A stretch of 64,000 bases of DNA from the NCBI RefSeq assembly GCF_964204865.1, contig NC_135263.1:17467426-17531425 (forward strand). The letters are read 5' to 3'. Shown here one piece after another: positions 21,013-31,300 of this stretch; position 1 is the first letter of the stretch, and every line of letters starts with the position of its first letter. This DNA is from Styela clava. Lineage: Eukaryota; Chordata; Ascidiacea; Stolidobranchia; Styelidae. A program made the translations under genes and the position numbers. The notes beneath the pieces are model-generated. The model saw nothing but the letters and a program-made list of their open reading frames with translations. It did not search any database and was not told where the DNA came from.

Positions 21013-21500
21013 GTACCAATATTTCAATTTCAACGAAGTTTAAATTAAATTTCAATCAAAATTAAATGTTTTCTAGAAGTCGGTATCTGATCGTTTATCA
21101 AATCATGTCAAGGCGTACCATAACTTAGTCGCAGAGAAGGTGTGCTGTTGCATATTTTTAACAAAATTGCAACGAACTTTCGGGTATACGATCCATTTAA
21201 ATTTGCGTGTGATAGAAACTTAGGTCAGTCACTCAACTGACAGATTGAAGGAAATTAATTACCCACACAGCACGTCAGCATCTCGAGTGATGATCAGGGT
21301 GTGTTGCGCTGAACATGAAAATGAATGAAGGCAGATCAATAAAATTAATAAAGAAAAATTCATTTACATTCCCGTCTGGCAATTGGTGTTATTTGGAGTG
21401 TTTGTTTTTCTTCGCTAAACGGCTCTCTTTCTTTCGAAATGCGTAAATCAGATTCGAAAAAAATTACGATTTGAATCGATTCAATTCATAAATCTAAAAG
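21013..21500. other. Foldback interior, right part, nothing identified
   Basis: No coding or repeat feature recognised. The sequence passes into degenerate 72-bp repeat units from about 21590. Confidence 0.35.
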
Positions 21501-21649
21501 GGGCATGCCTACTCATCAGTCCGCTTTCAGGGTCTTCATCCAATCTCACTTCCGTCGGGATATGTTTTGGCTATTTAACTCTCCCAATGTTCGGTATTTT
21601 AGTGACTTCAACCGCCTCAAAATTGATAGGACAAAATATCATCTAACCC

Positions 21650-23060
21650 TAACGTACTTCTTCCTTATAGTGATTAGATTTTTAGTGACCTCAGCCACCT
21701 CACCACCCGTCGGAAGAAATTCCATCCACTTCTTTCTGTTAGTGTTCAGCTTTTCAGTGACCTCCGCCACCTCATTATCCGTCGGAAGAAATTTCATCCA
21801 TTTCTTCCTTTTAGTGTTCAGCTTTTTAGTGACTTCAACCACCTCATTATTCGTCGGAAGAAATTCATCAACTTCTTCCTTTTAGTGTTCAGCTTTTTAG
21901 TGACTTCAACCACCTCATTATTCGTCGGAAGAAATTTCATCCACTTCTTCTTTTTAGTGTTCAGCTTTTTAGTGACTTCAACCACCTCATTATTCGTCGG
22001 AAGAAATTTCATCAACTTCTTCCTTTTAGTGTTCAGCTTTTTAGTGACTTCAACCACCTCATTATTCGTCGGAAGAAATTTCATCAACTTCTTCCTTTTA
22101 GTGTTCAGCTTTTTAGTGACTTCAACCACCTCATTATTCGTCGGAAGAAATTTCATCAACTTCTTCCTTTTAGTGTTCAGCTTTTTAGTGACTTCAACCA
22201 CCTCATTATTCGTCGGAAGAAATTTCATCAACTTCTTCCTTTTAGTGTTCAGCTTTTTAGTGACTTCAACCACCTCATTATTTGTCGGAAGAAATTTCAT
22301 CAACTTCTTCCTTTTAGTGTTCAGCTTTTTAGTGACTTCAACCAGTGATTTCGACCACCTCATTATTCGTCGGAAAAAATTTCATCCACTTCTTCCTTTT
22401 AGTGTTCAGCTTTTTAGTGACGTCAATCACCTTATTATTCGTCGGAAAAAATTTCATCCACTTCTTCCTTTTAGTGTTCAGCTTTTTAGTGACTTCAACC
22501 ACCTCATTATTCGTCGGAAGAAATTTCATCCACTTCTTCTTTTTAGTGTTCAGCTTTTTAGTGACTTCAACCACCTCATTATTCGTCGGAAAATATTTCA
22601 TCCATCTCTTCCTTTTAGTGTTCAGCTTTTTAGTGACTTCAGCCACCTAACTACCCGTCGGAAGAAATTTCATCCATCTCTTCCTTTTAGTGTTCAGCTT
22701 TTTAGTGACTTCAGCCACCTAACTACCCGTCGGAAGAAATTTCATCCACTTCTTCCTTTTAGTGTTCAGCTTTTTAGTGACTTCAACCACCTCATTATTC
22801 GTCGGAAGAAATTTCATCCACTTCTTCTTTTTAGTGTTCAGCTTTTTAGTGACTTCAACCACCTCATTATTCGTCGGAAGAAATTTCATCCACTTCTTCC
22901 TTTTAGTGTTCAGCTTTTTAGTGACTTCAACCACCTCATTATTCGTCGGAAAATATTTCATCCACCTCTTCCTTTTAGTGTTCAGCTTTTTAGTGACTTC
23001 AGCCACCTAACTACCCGTCGGAAGAAATTTCATCCACTTCTTCCTTTTAGTGTTCAGCCT
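21650..23060 (-). repeat. 72-bp tandem repeat array, right arm of the Foldback element
   Basis: About 19 units, the reverse complement of the left-arm repeat. Units near 21700-21780 and at 22640, 22730 and 23010 carry the variant ACCCGTCGG (with GGGTAG on the other strand), which in the left arm occurs only at its outer edge. Near 22340 a small rearrangement (ACCAGTGATTTCGACC) shifts the register. The sub-array from 21840 to 22340 is very homogeneous, suggesting recent local expansion. Confidence 0.95.
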
Positions 23061-23155
23061 TTTAGTGTTCTTTAATTTTTCACCTTTGGGAACACTTCAA
23101 CTTCCGTTTTCCCTCCACTTCATCCGTTTCTTCCTTCAGCCTTTTAGTGTTGTCC

Positions 23156-23246
23156 CGAACCACGGCCTCTCGTCCGGTTACCATTCCAAGTCGGGTATGG
23201 GATTAGTTATACTGTATTGTTTGTTTTCGGAAGCATGGACTTGGTG
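23156..23246 (-). mobile_element. SINE body, right part of the copy split by the Foldback element
   Basis: Continues the SINE interrupted at 16219: CCACGGCCTCTCGTCCGGTT, then TCCAAGTCGGGTATGGGATT and GGAAGCATGGACTTGGTGG. The tRNA head is missing; the sequence changes abruptly at 23247. Confidence 0.85.
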
Positions 23247-24421
23247 GCATACACATACAGTATGGAAGATAAAGCGTTGGCGGCGTATTTTAGCCAATCC
23301 AAAAGGTAATTGTTGTTTTAAATTGAAAGCTGATCGCGTACCACATGTTGAGAAGCACTGAGTTAGCGCGTTGCGCTGAGTTCGCCACTCGCCAACCGTC
23401 TGACCGTTAGAAGTTCTGCATTTGCAGTGTACTGTACGTTACTGTAGTCCGTGCGCGCGTTTCAGCGTTCGGGATAATTTCGCGAATAGGTTAGGGTTTG
23501 ACTGTGCTATACCTGGCTGCAGACAGCTTGTCGTGCAAAAATGATACCGGTATTCTAGTCCACTTTTCAACATTTGGAAACTTCCCGCCTCCAGAAACCC
23601 TATTTAGAATGTTGGCTTTCTACAGTGCGGCACCTGTACTGGTATGCCTTTGTATACGACGTAGCTTGCTCGATTTTCATTTTGGCATCCCTGATTACTG
23701 TATTACGTCACTCTGACATACCATAATTTTGAATGACCTAGTTAGATGGAGGTTAGAAAAGAAATATGCCAAAATTTTGTGCCACTCCTACTAGAAGTAT
23801 TAAACTAGGCTATACTAGATTCACCGAATTTTCCTTTCTATTTCAATACTGTATTTCAAATATTGGAACCAAATTTTTGATGTAATTGCATTCATCACTG
23901 ATAGGATAGGTTAGTACTTTGCTGTGCACATGCAGACATGCTTTTCTTCTATATCTGTATATCCTGACATCATATACACAGATTAGAGATTAAGATCTCA
24001 AGCCCGAAATTTGGGCCGGGTCGGGCTTTCTATCGCTGACTTTTTTTTTAAAATAAATATATGTTTATAAAAAATATAAACTAAAACTATGTGTGTATAC
24101 TCATCAACAAGACACATACAGACATACTGTACTAAACTCTTGCAATGACAATTCAAAGAACTAAATAAAATATGAAATTTGCTCCGGGCTCGGGCCTGCA
24201 AATCCAGTTAATTAGTCGAGCTGGGTAGGGTTTAATACCTACGGGCCTGGGTTGGGTCGGAATTTTTGGGCCCGATCTTACCTCTAACGCTGATACGCCA
24301 TTTAAATTTTGTCCAGATGGAATCAATGTAGATCGATTTTTCGATCATTTAAAACTAATTATATGTAGTAGGATATTCAACAACTTACTTCTTGGTTTGG
24401 TACAAACATTAAAAAAGTTGA
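23247..24421 (+). promoter_or_regulatory. Region upstream of the F-box/LRR gene
   Basis: No gene found. 23247-23360 ends in GTTGAGAAGCACTGAG, a hAT-end-like word. 23360-23520 is the most GC-rich stretch nearby, with several CpG (GTCCGTGCGCGCGTTTCAGC), and could hold the promoter or 5' untranslated exon. 23990-24290 has words GGGCCGGGTCGGGCTTTC and TTTTTGGGCCCGATCTTACC that look like ends of a decayed MITE. All inference. Confidence 0.3.
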
Positions 24422-27400
24422 ATGGGATGTGTGTGGGCCAAGATTGTTGGCCTATATGAAGCAGTATTCCGATGCTCTGGAGAACAAGCTGTCACGCAAT
24501 CACCAGTGGATGGAGACTTGGAAAATAAAAGCCTCATGGCAGATAAAAACACTGAAATAGATAATGGAATCAGTGATAAAAATTCTTTTGGCAATGATGA
24601 TGATGTTGGGAATGATCAAACCCTCGACAAACAACAAAGCATCATTCAACATACATTGGATCTCCGAAAAAGGAATGTTTCGCATGAAAATTGTACTGAA
24701 CCTTCAAATTGTAATGGTGCTTTGCATGATAATGGTATTCACGAATCTAAAAAGCTTGACGTTGACAACAGCGATTTGGTTCAGGTGATCGAAAGTAAAG
24801 ATGTTGATCAATGCCATGATGATTTTGAAGATTTGTTAAGCAGATGTCCATCCACTGTAGTACTGAAGGTATAAGTATAGAAATTAATGTCATATAAATA
24901 TATTAGTACCCTATATATATCTGATGAATCAGTAGCAAAATAATGTATTTCTAAATTGAAGATCTAGCTATTATAATATGCATTTCAACAGTGTCAACTT
25001 TTTTTTTTTTTCAAAATGCATTTGGGATCTCTATAAGCATAAATTTGAAAAACTGTAGAACAGTCTTTATTCATATTAATTTATCACTATTTATTGTTTC
25101 AGATTCTTGGCTATCTTTCGTACAAAGATTTAGTCCACAGTGTGAGTCCAGTATGTAAATCATGGCATAATATGGCGTTTGATCCATCTCTTTGGTGTGT
25201 AATTGACTTTCGTAGATATAAGGTAAGTCCAATTTGGGTTTGCAGAAAGGAGTGTGTGTTGTACCGGTACTAGATTTAATTGGATGGAGTTTGGATATGA
25301 TCTCGCTTCAATGGATTGAAAAGAAATATCAATGCAATTTGGAATCCTTCATTTTAATTTAAAATACCGTATATGCTCGTTTTACTGCCCGTTTTTGATT
25401 AAGGGCCCGTTTGAATAGCCGCCGTGTGAACAGAACATAAAAATAAATAAGGGCCGGTGCGTGAATACCCGCCCGATGTAAAAGCTGATTTTTCAGTGGT
25501 AGAGAACAATGAGAAATAAAAAGCTTTTGTCACAATGCTGTTGAATTTTAAGGCCCGGTAGATAACACTCACGCCTTTGGCGTCCAAGTACATAATAGAT
25601 AGCATTGATTACGTAACACCATGTTTCTCAAACTGGGCGTCGCGACGTCCAAGTGCCTCATTTCAATATTGATAGGGCATCGCAAAACTTTTCTTCTTTT
25701 GCGGATCTGTACCTGCGGTGCATAGAAAAAGTCAAAATTTTCGCTATTCTCGTTTAAATCACATTGAGAACTGGAAATAACAATATATCAATTATTGTAA
25801 TGATCGAAAATAACAAGCGCCCATGCTTGAATAAGGGCCCGGTTAGTGAGTTGGTTGGAAAAAATATGGGCCCGGGCTACAAAACGAGCAAATACGATAT
25901 CTGAAATGTAAGAAATATGGCTTGGAAAGATTCTCGATATCGATTTTTTTGAATGTATCCAATATAAATTATTATTATATTATATCTTAGTTTTACCAGT
26001 ATGATGATATCAAATGCAACATAATTTTGTCAAAAAATTGGATCAGTTTAGAATAACAATGAAATCATTGTAGTTCACTTTGTGTAGACGAATTGAACTA
26101 ATTTTGGTTGTTATTCCTATATATATGATACAGTATTTAAATATGATACAGAATATTGCACTTGTATTTGAGAATTGTCCAATGGCCATTAGTATATTGA
26201 ATAGAAATAAGTTTGAGGTAGTTTAGATTGAATTACTGTGTGGGTTTGGCTGAACTTCATTTCATGTTGGTAATTGAGCTAATTGAATTTACTTTTTGCA
26301 TGTTTTTGCCAGCTTTATGGATATTATTTCTCTCATTACAGATGATAAATTTAATTATTATTTTTACAGAGTAGGTTCAAAATTATCTGATGATGTTTTC
26401 ATTGCTTTTGCTGAAAATTGTCCTCGTTTAAAAAAATTTGTTCTGGAATGTTTGGAGATCACAGACAAAACAGTTCTCAGTGTAAGTTTATTTTTGTACT
26501 ATTGGATGTGATTAGCAACCAAATAATGTAGATAAATAAAAATATCATTATCTGGAATTAAACACTTTATTAGCGTGCAAAACTGTGCATAATTCTCCAT
26601 ACTGATATATATCCCTATACTTTTCATTGTAGATTCCTGAGTATGAACAAAAAATATACCCTATGACAGTGGCTCTCAAACTTTTTAAGCCGCCCCCCCC
26701 CCCCCCCTTTTTAGAAACTGTCAAGTCTCACGCCCCACCTCAAAAATAATTAACTACAAATAACTGATAGTAAGGCGAAACTGTGTTTTATTAAAGAAAA
26801 ACGCGTTTAAAATACGATGATGGAACGTGAATATCTAAAATAAGACAGGAAAGATTACATCTAACGAATATTTTTATATTTGATTAGCTTCACGCCCCCT
26901 CAAAAAATTGTCCACGCCCCCAACTTGTGGGTGATGCCCCACCATTTGAGAACCACTGCCCTAGGATATCCATGTCATTATTATTTTGAGCGTTTCGAAA
27001 TGATGACCCACAGTCCCACATATCAAAATTATGTTATCTTACATTTCACACTAGATTTCAACATGTGACGGATGCAAAATTCATCGATTACGAGACTAAG
27101 TTGTTGTAGATATTCTTTTGACACTATATTTTCAGTTGCAAAATATTGTTAAAATTTTCTTTATGTACAACAGATAGCTCACAATCTACATGATCTTGAA
27201 CATTTAAGTGTAAGTCAAATATCAAATATATCAAATGAAGCTGTTGCAGAAGTTATAAAATGTTGTAGAAAATTAAAATTGTTGAAAATCAGCCATAATA
27301 AACAGGTGAGAAGATATGTTATACATTTTAATCATATACAATTTTTCCTTTTTTTTTTGAATCTCAAGACAGGCAACTTGTTGAAAGTGAAAATACATCT

Positions 27401-30400
27401 ATACTAGTGATCGGCAACCTGTGGCTCCGTAGTCGCATGTGACTCTTTATTCATGAAGCACTGGCTTCCACAGATCAAAGTGATTACAGCAGTTTTTTAT
27501 TAAAAGCAGTAGGGATTCAATGAAAAAATGAGGTCTGAAGCCAAATACTAATCACTAATTACATCCCACAATGGTTCCCAAAGTATAAATCATGAGCGGT
27601 AAAAAATGGGTTGCTTTTGGTATATCAAGAGATTCAAGACAAACTTTTACTTTTCATTTTACAGGTTATTTTCATTTCAACGTAGACTGAACTATTGCAG
27701 CATTTGTATTTCATTTGGTTTCTTCTTAGTAACAACCAGATTATTGCATCACGAATGGTTTTCCGGGAGTTTTACTAGCCACTGACATTAGAGTAGATGT
27801 TGCAGCTCCGAGTAGGGTTGAATTTGATTGAAATGATGCCAAATGGCTCTTTCCATGCTAAAGGTTGCTGACTCGTGATCTATGCAGTAGCATAGAATAA
27901 TTTATTTTCCATCTGAAGAGCAAACTCTCAAAAAATAGGGGTTCTCCTTGCATATGCTTCTGTCTTCCCAAGATAATAAACCTCTATAATTCTATTTTTC
28001 AGATAACTGAGAAATGTTTGGTCACTATTCCTGAGAGTAGTTTGTCAATACAGACATTGGACTTTTTGATGTGTAATTTCAATCCCAATGGTATCGCAAT
28101 TCTCGGTGAATTATTAAATCTTGAAGATATTAATTTAAGTAAATGTGAAGATTTAACAACAGATGATCTGATGCCAATCATGGAAGGATGCAAAAATTTA
28201 AAGGCGATCAGTCTGAATCTAAATAAAAAGTTTGATGATAAGTGAGTTGATAAATTTTCATGTGTTTATATTATCAATAAGAGTCCAATTTGAAACCTCT
28301 AGCTCAGTGATCCTCAAACTTTTTAAGCTGCGCCCCCATTTTAGAGTTTGTCGAGCTGCGGCCCACCTCAAAAATAACTCTCTAACAATAAGCTACAAAT
28401 AACAGACAGTAGGGCGAAAGTATGTTTTATTCGAAAAACATGTTGAATGATAGTAGGTCGAAAGTATGTTTCATTCAAAAAACACGATGAAAATATGTGT
28501 ATGGAAGGTAAATATCCAAAATAAAGAAATGTAAATATCCGAAATAAGGCAGGCCAGATCAAATCTAACGAATATTTTGATTTTTAATTAGTTTCGTGCC
28601 CCCCTCAAAAAAAATGTCTACACCCTTCTTGTGGGGCGCGCCCCACCGTTTGAGAACCACCGCTCTTGTTATTTGAGCAGAAACAGGTTCAGATCATTTT
28701 ATTTTCCTATATCATTGACTAGATAAACATTTCGTTTGTTTGAGGTTCCAAAAATAAATCATATTTTGAAACATTTCTAAAATAGACTGCTTATTCCCAA
28801 TTTTACTACAGTATGTTAAAAACAAGGTATTTGGATTTTACTCCCTCTGGTAACAATGTTGATGCTAATCGCTGCAAATATCTTGTCTTCTTTTGTGTAG
28901 ATATATATTGTGAAAAATAGTTTTAAAAAATTTTGTTGCAGCTTTATCGATATCATTCTCACGAAATTACCAAATATGGAAAAATTTTATCTTGTTTCAA
29001 CTACGATAACAGATGAAGGTTGGTCGATCGTTATATATTTTTAATAGTGATACTTCTCAACCAGGACTGTGCAGATGGTGTTTGGCATTTTTTTCATTGG
29101 TATTGAAACTGGAGTCTTTATCCTCAAATTCCCTCGATTTCAATTCTAAAAATCATGATTTCACTTTTTACACTGCAGATTCTATAGTAGGGGTGGGCAA
29201 GGTTTTGGACCAGGGGCCAAAAATTTTGCCCACCTAGACTGACGGGCCATGTAAGTGTGACGTAAAAAGTTACATTTTATGATTTTATTTACAGTGTTAC
29301 AAAAAAATAGTGGAAAACAATAAGCCTCGTGCTAAAACTAAATTTAATCGCAATCTCTACAAGTTCCTTGAGCTATTTTTCAGCTAAATCATCAAAATTT
29401 GGTTTTAGTTTGATTGTGGCATCATCAGGCGGGCCAGATTAAATTACCCAACGGGCCGGAATTGGCCCTCGGGCCGTAGCTTGCCCATGTCAGTTCTATA
29501 GTGTAACCTCACAAAACATCATTTTCCAATTTGATATTTACCGTAGATATCTCTAGTGACTGGGAATAAATAGTATCCTAGGATTCTTGATTTACTTGCT
29601 CTATTTCACAAATTTAGGATATTCAACCAAAAATATTTTTTCCCATATTACTCGAAAAGCTGATTTATGATTGCAAGATATCGCTGAACACTTATATCTA
29701 ATATTATGGTAAATTGATTTATAAATTCAGCAACTTCCTTTTACAGCGTTGGTCATCATGGGGAAAAAGGGAAAAAAAATATCCGTGATCGATATTGGAT
29801 ATACTAAAGTTACGGGTTTCGGTGCTCGCTATGTCTCAGAAAATTGTGCATGTTTAGAATATTTGGGATTAATAAGATGCGATTCGGTAAGGACAAATTT
29901 CATATTTAGTAAGGATTTTCTCCGATCAGATTTTAGTTTGAATTTTTTTGTATTGTTTATCTTGTAAACATATAGATCAGGGTGATCCAAACCCAGGCTG
30001 CGGCCCGCAGCTTCATCATCCGGGGCCTGCATCACATTCGGAGAGTAATCAAAAAATCGCATTTGGTGTTATTCGGTTTAGTGAGTTTTTCGGTGGTTTT
30101 CACATGTTTTAGCGTGGTAAATGACAAATACTGTTTGCACAATAAAAGGGGTTTGTTTTGTGTGGCACTGTTTACCTATACTTGACACCATTTTGGCCCG
30201 CGAACAATGCAAAAATAATTTTGTGGCACCCGGAGTCGTCAACCTTGGACCACCCTGATATAGATGATGTTAGATAAAAGCTGATAGTAAACGATTTCCC
30301 CCTCTTGAACTCAGACGATGGGCAGTATATGATTAGTGAAAAATGGGAGACACTTTTCAATACTGTTTTTAATTTCAGGTTCCTGAAGAGGAAGTCGAGA

Positions 30401-30498
30401 AACTTGTTGTGGAATACCCACATATTATGTATTCCACTTTTATTCAAGACACCAAACGGATGTTTGCAAAAATTGAAAGGGATGGTAGATTAGATTAA
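24422..30498 (+). CDS. F-box and leucine-rich-repeat protein, nine exons
   Basis: Exons 24422-24868, 25103-25222, 26152-26210, 26370-26481, 27174-27305, 28003-28241, 28942-29018, 29747-29886 and 30379-30498 give 481 aa in one frame; phases agree at every junction. The third exon is the weakest: its donor would be GTTTGA. Residues 1-140 are acidic and probably disordered, beginning MGCVWAK. The F-box spans about 142-190 (CPSTVVLKILGYLSYKDLVH, then VCKSWHNMAFDPSLWCVIDF). Leucine-rich repeats of the FBXL type follow: LSDDVFIAFAENCPRLKKFV, LHDLEHLSVSQISNISNEA, LLNLEDINLSKCEDLTTDDL, then ISVIDIGYTKVTGFGARYVS. By family it would be the substrate receptor of an SCF (Skp1-Cul1) ubiquitin ligase. The substrate and orthologue are unknown. 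Most introns contain MITEs. Confidence 0.85.
25364..25900. mobile_element. MITE with CGTATATGCTCGTTTT ends, intron 2
   Basis: Left ACCGTATATGCTCGTTTTAC and right (reverse complement ATCGTATTTGCTCGTTTTGT) are inverted, followed by matching CCCG/GGGCCCG words (AAGGGCCCGTTTGAATAG; GAATAAGGGCCCGGTTAG). A hAT end (ATGTTTCTCAAACTGGGCGT) lies inside at about 25621. No coding. Confidence 0.65.
26667..26958. mobile_element. hAT MITE in intron 4 of the F-box gene
   Basis: Ends CAGTGGCTCTCAAAC and TTTGAGAACCACTG are inverted. The flanks CCCTATGA and CCCTAGGA agree at seven of eight. It carries a run of about 17 C near 26693 and the CGCCCCACCTC subterminal word. Confidence 0.88.
27406..27880. mobile_element. 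hAT-like MITE in intron 5 of the F-box gene
   Basis: Left AGTGATCGGCAACCTGTGGC and right (reverse complement ATCACGAGTCAGCAACC) are imperfect inverted ends, with CTGTGGCTCCG and AAATGGCTCTTT subterminal words. The target repeat is unclear. Confidence 0.6.
28305..28662. mobile_element. hAT MITE in intron 6 of the F-box gene
   Basis: Ends CAGTGATCCTCAAAC and GTTTGAGAACCACCG; flanks CTCTAGCT and CTCTTGTT agree at six of eight. Same family as 26667-26958 (CAAAAATAACTC, AACTAT-free interior, CGCCCCACC words). An internal segment with AAAGTATGTTT is duplicated. Confidence 0.82.
29190..29500. mobile_element. hAT-like MITE in intron 7 of the F-box gene
   Basis: GGGGTGGGCAAGGTTTTGG at the left and CCGTAGCTTGCCCATGTCAG at the right, with GGGCCAAAA and CGGGCCGG words, form decayed inverted ends. 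A truncated sister copy is at 36770-37030. Confidence 0.6.
29978..30257. mobile_element. hAT MITE with perfect 8-bp duplication, intron 8
   Basis: Left CAGGGTGATCCAAACC and right (reverse complement CAGGGTGGTCCAAGG) are inverted. Both flanks are ATATAGAT (29970-29977 and 30258-30265). No coding. Confidence 0.9.
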
Positions 30499-31300
30499 TT
30501 ATATTGTGATTCTTACTGTAATTTGCTTCCCATTGTTTTGTAATATATGCTTTTCCATTTCCTTTTGTGTACCAGCCAAATTTTAATATTAATTTGTAGT
30601 GTTTATTTTAATGTGTATATAATGTATGTTTTTGATTAGTCCGATATTTCCTATAAATTTATTCATGTGATTATAATAATAAATCATGTGCTTGTGATGC
30701 TTTTCGGGATGTAAGACCGCCAATTTTCCAAGTCTGGGCATCTTCCATTCAACGTGCTTAACCAGAGGGCACCAAATTACAATCCCTTGGCCGGTGCGAT
30801 AAGGAAGAGCGGAGATAAGTCTGTCCACTACACAAGCGATAAGAAATGGCCATATGATTATCGAATGTCCTCGTGGCGTTGACAGAATTTGCGAACCGAT
30901 ACGTATTTGATCACGCTCACCAAAACGAGCGGCGATTCCAACAAAACTAGCCCTGAGAGAACGCAGTCCGAGGGACTTTCAGTATTTCGAAAAACAAAAC
31001 CTGACAAAGTATGGTATAGCGTAAGGCTGAAAGCTGTCCTGCAAACGGAAATTTTTGAAACATGTGGCCTTCCTCGTTTAGTGAAGTTATACGCTAACAC
31101 TCGACTCTCAAATATTTTTTTGGCTGTCCTGATGAATTAGCAAATTGAGAAAAGAGAACAAAAACCAGCAAACGTAAATAGTAAAAACATGCCCCAGGCA
31201 CTGATCTTTAAATCCTGCGACAATCATTACGCGAAGGATAAAACCGCCGGCTGGGGGAAGAAGTGTGATACTGCGTCGGCATCGCTCGCGTTCTTGTGAA
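30499..31300. other. Tail-to-tail intergenic region
   Basis: Lies between the stop of the F-box/LRR gene and the stop of TEX11. It contains AATAAA at 30678-30683, 180 bases after the F-box stop. The open frames at 30858-31140 on both strands have no recognisable domain. Confidence 0.5.
30678..30683 (+). terminator. Probable poly(A) signal of the F-box/LRR gene
   Basis: AATAAA 180 bases downstream of the stop codon. Confidence 0.5.

Larger units (their letters stand above)
16220..23155. mobile_element. Foldback-like transposon with minisatellite inverted arms
   Basis: The left end GGACAACACTAAAAGGCTGA (16220) and right end TCAGCCTTTTAGTGTTGTCC (to 23155) are inverted copies. Next to them lie an inverted unique segment (AAACGGAAGTTGAAGTGTTC against its complement) and then long arrays of a 72-bp repeat, in one orientation at 16320-17820 and the opposite at 21650-23060. 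The flanks are an exact 9-bp direct repeat CGAACCACG (16211-16219 and 23156-23164), and outside it the two halves of one SINE join perfectly. Foldback elements of Drosophila share both traits (arms of tandem repeats, 9-bp target duplication). The 3.7-kb centre encodes no transposase I can recognise and holds further insertions, so this copy is non-autonomous. MULE-type or Galileo/P-type machinery are candidates. Confidence 0.88.

Noticed and set aside
21885-23075. 396-codon frame in the right array
   Set aside because: Same repeat in reverse; frame changes at array irregularities show no constraint.
26693-26709. Poly-C run as a regulatory element
   Set aside because: It is the expanded C-run of the hAT MITE subterminal region; sister copies show shorter runs.
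30858-31140. Overlapping frames on both strands in the intergenic region as genes
   Set aside because: No domain, no splice context, and they overlap each other.
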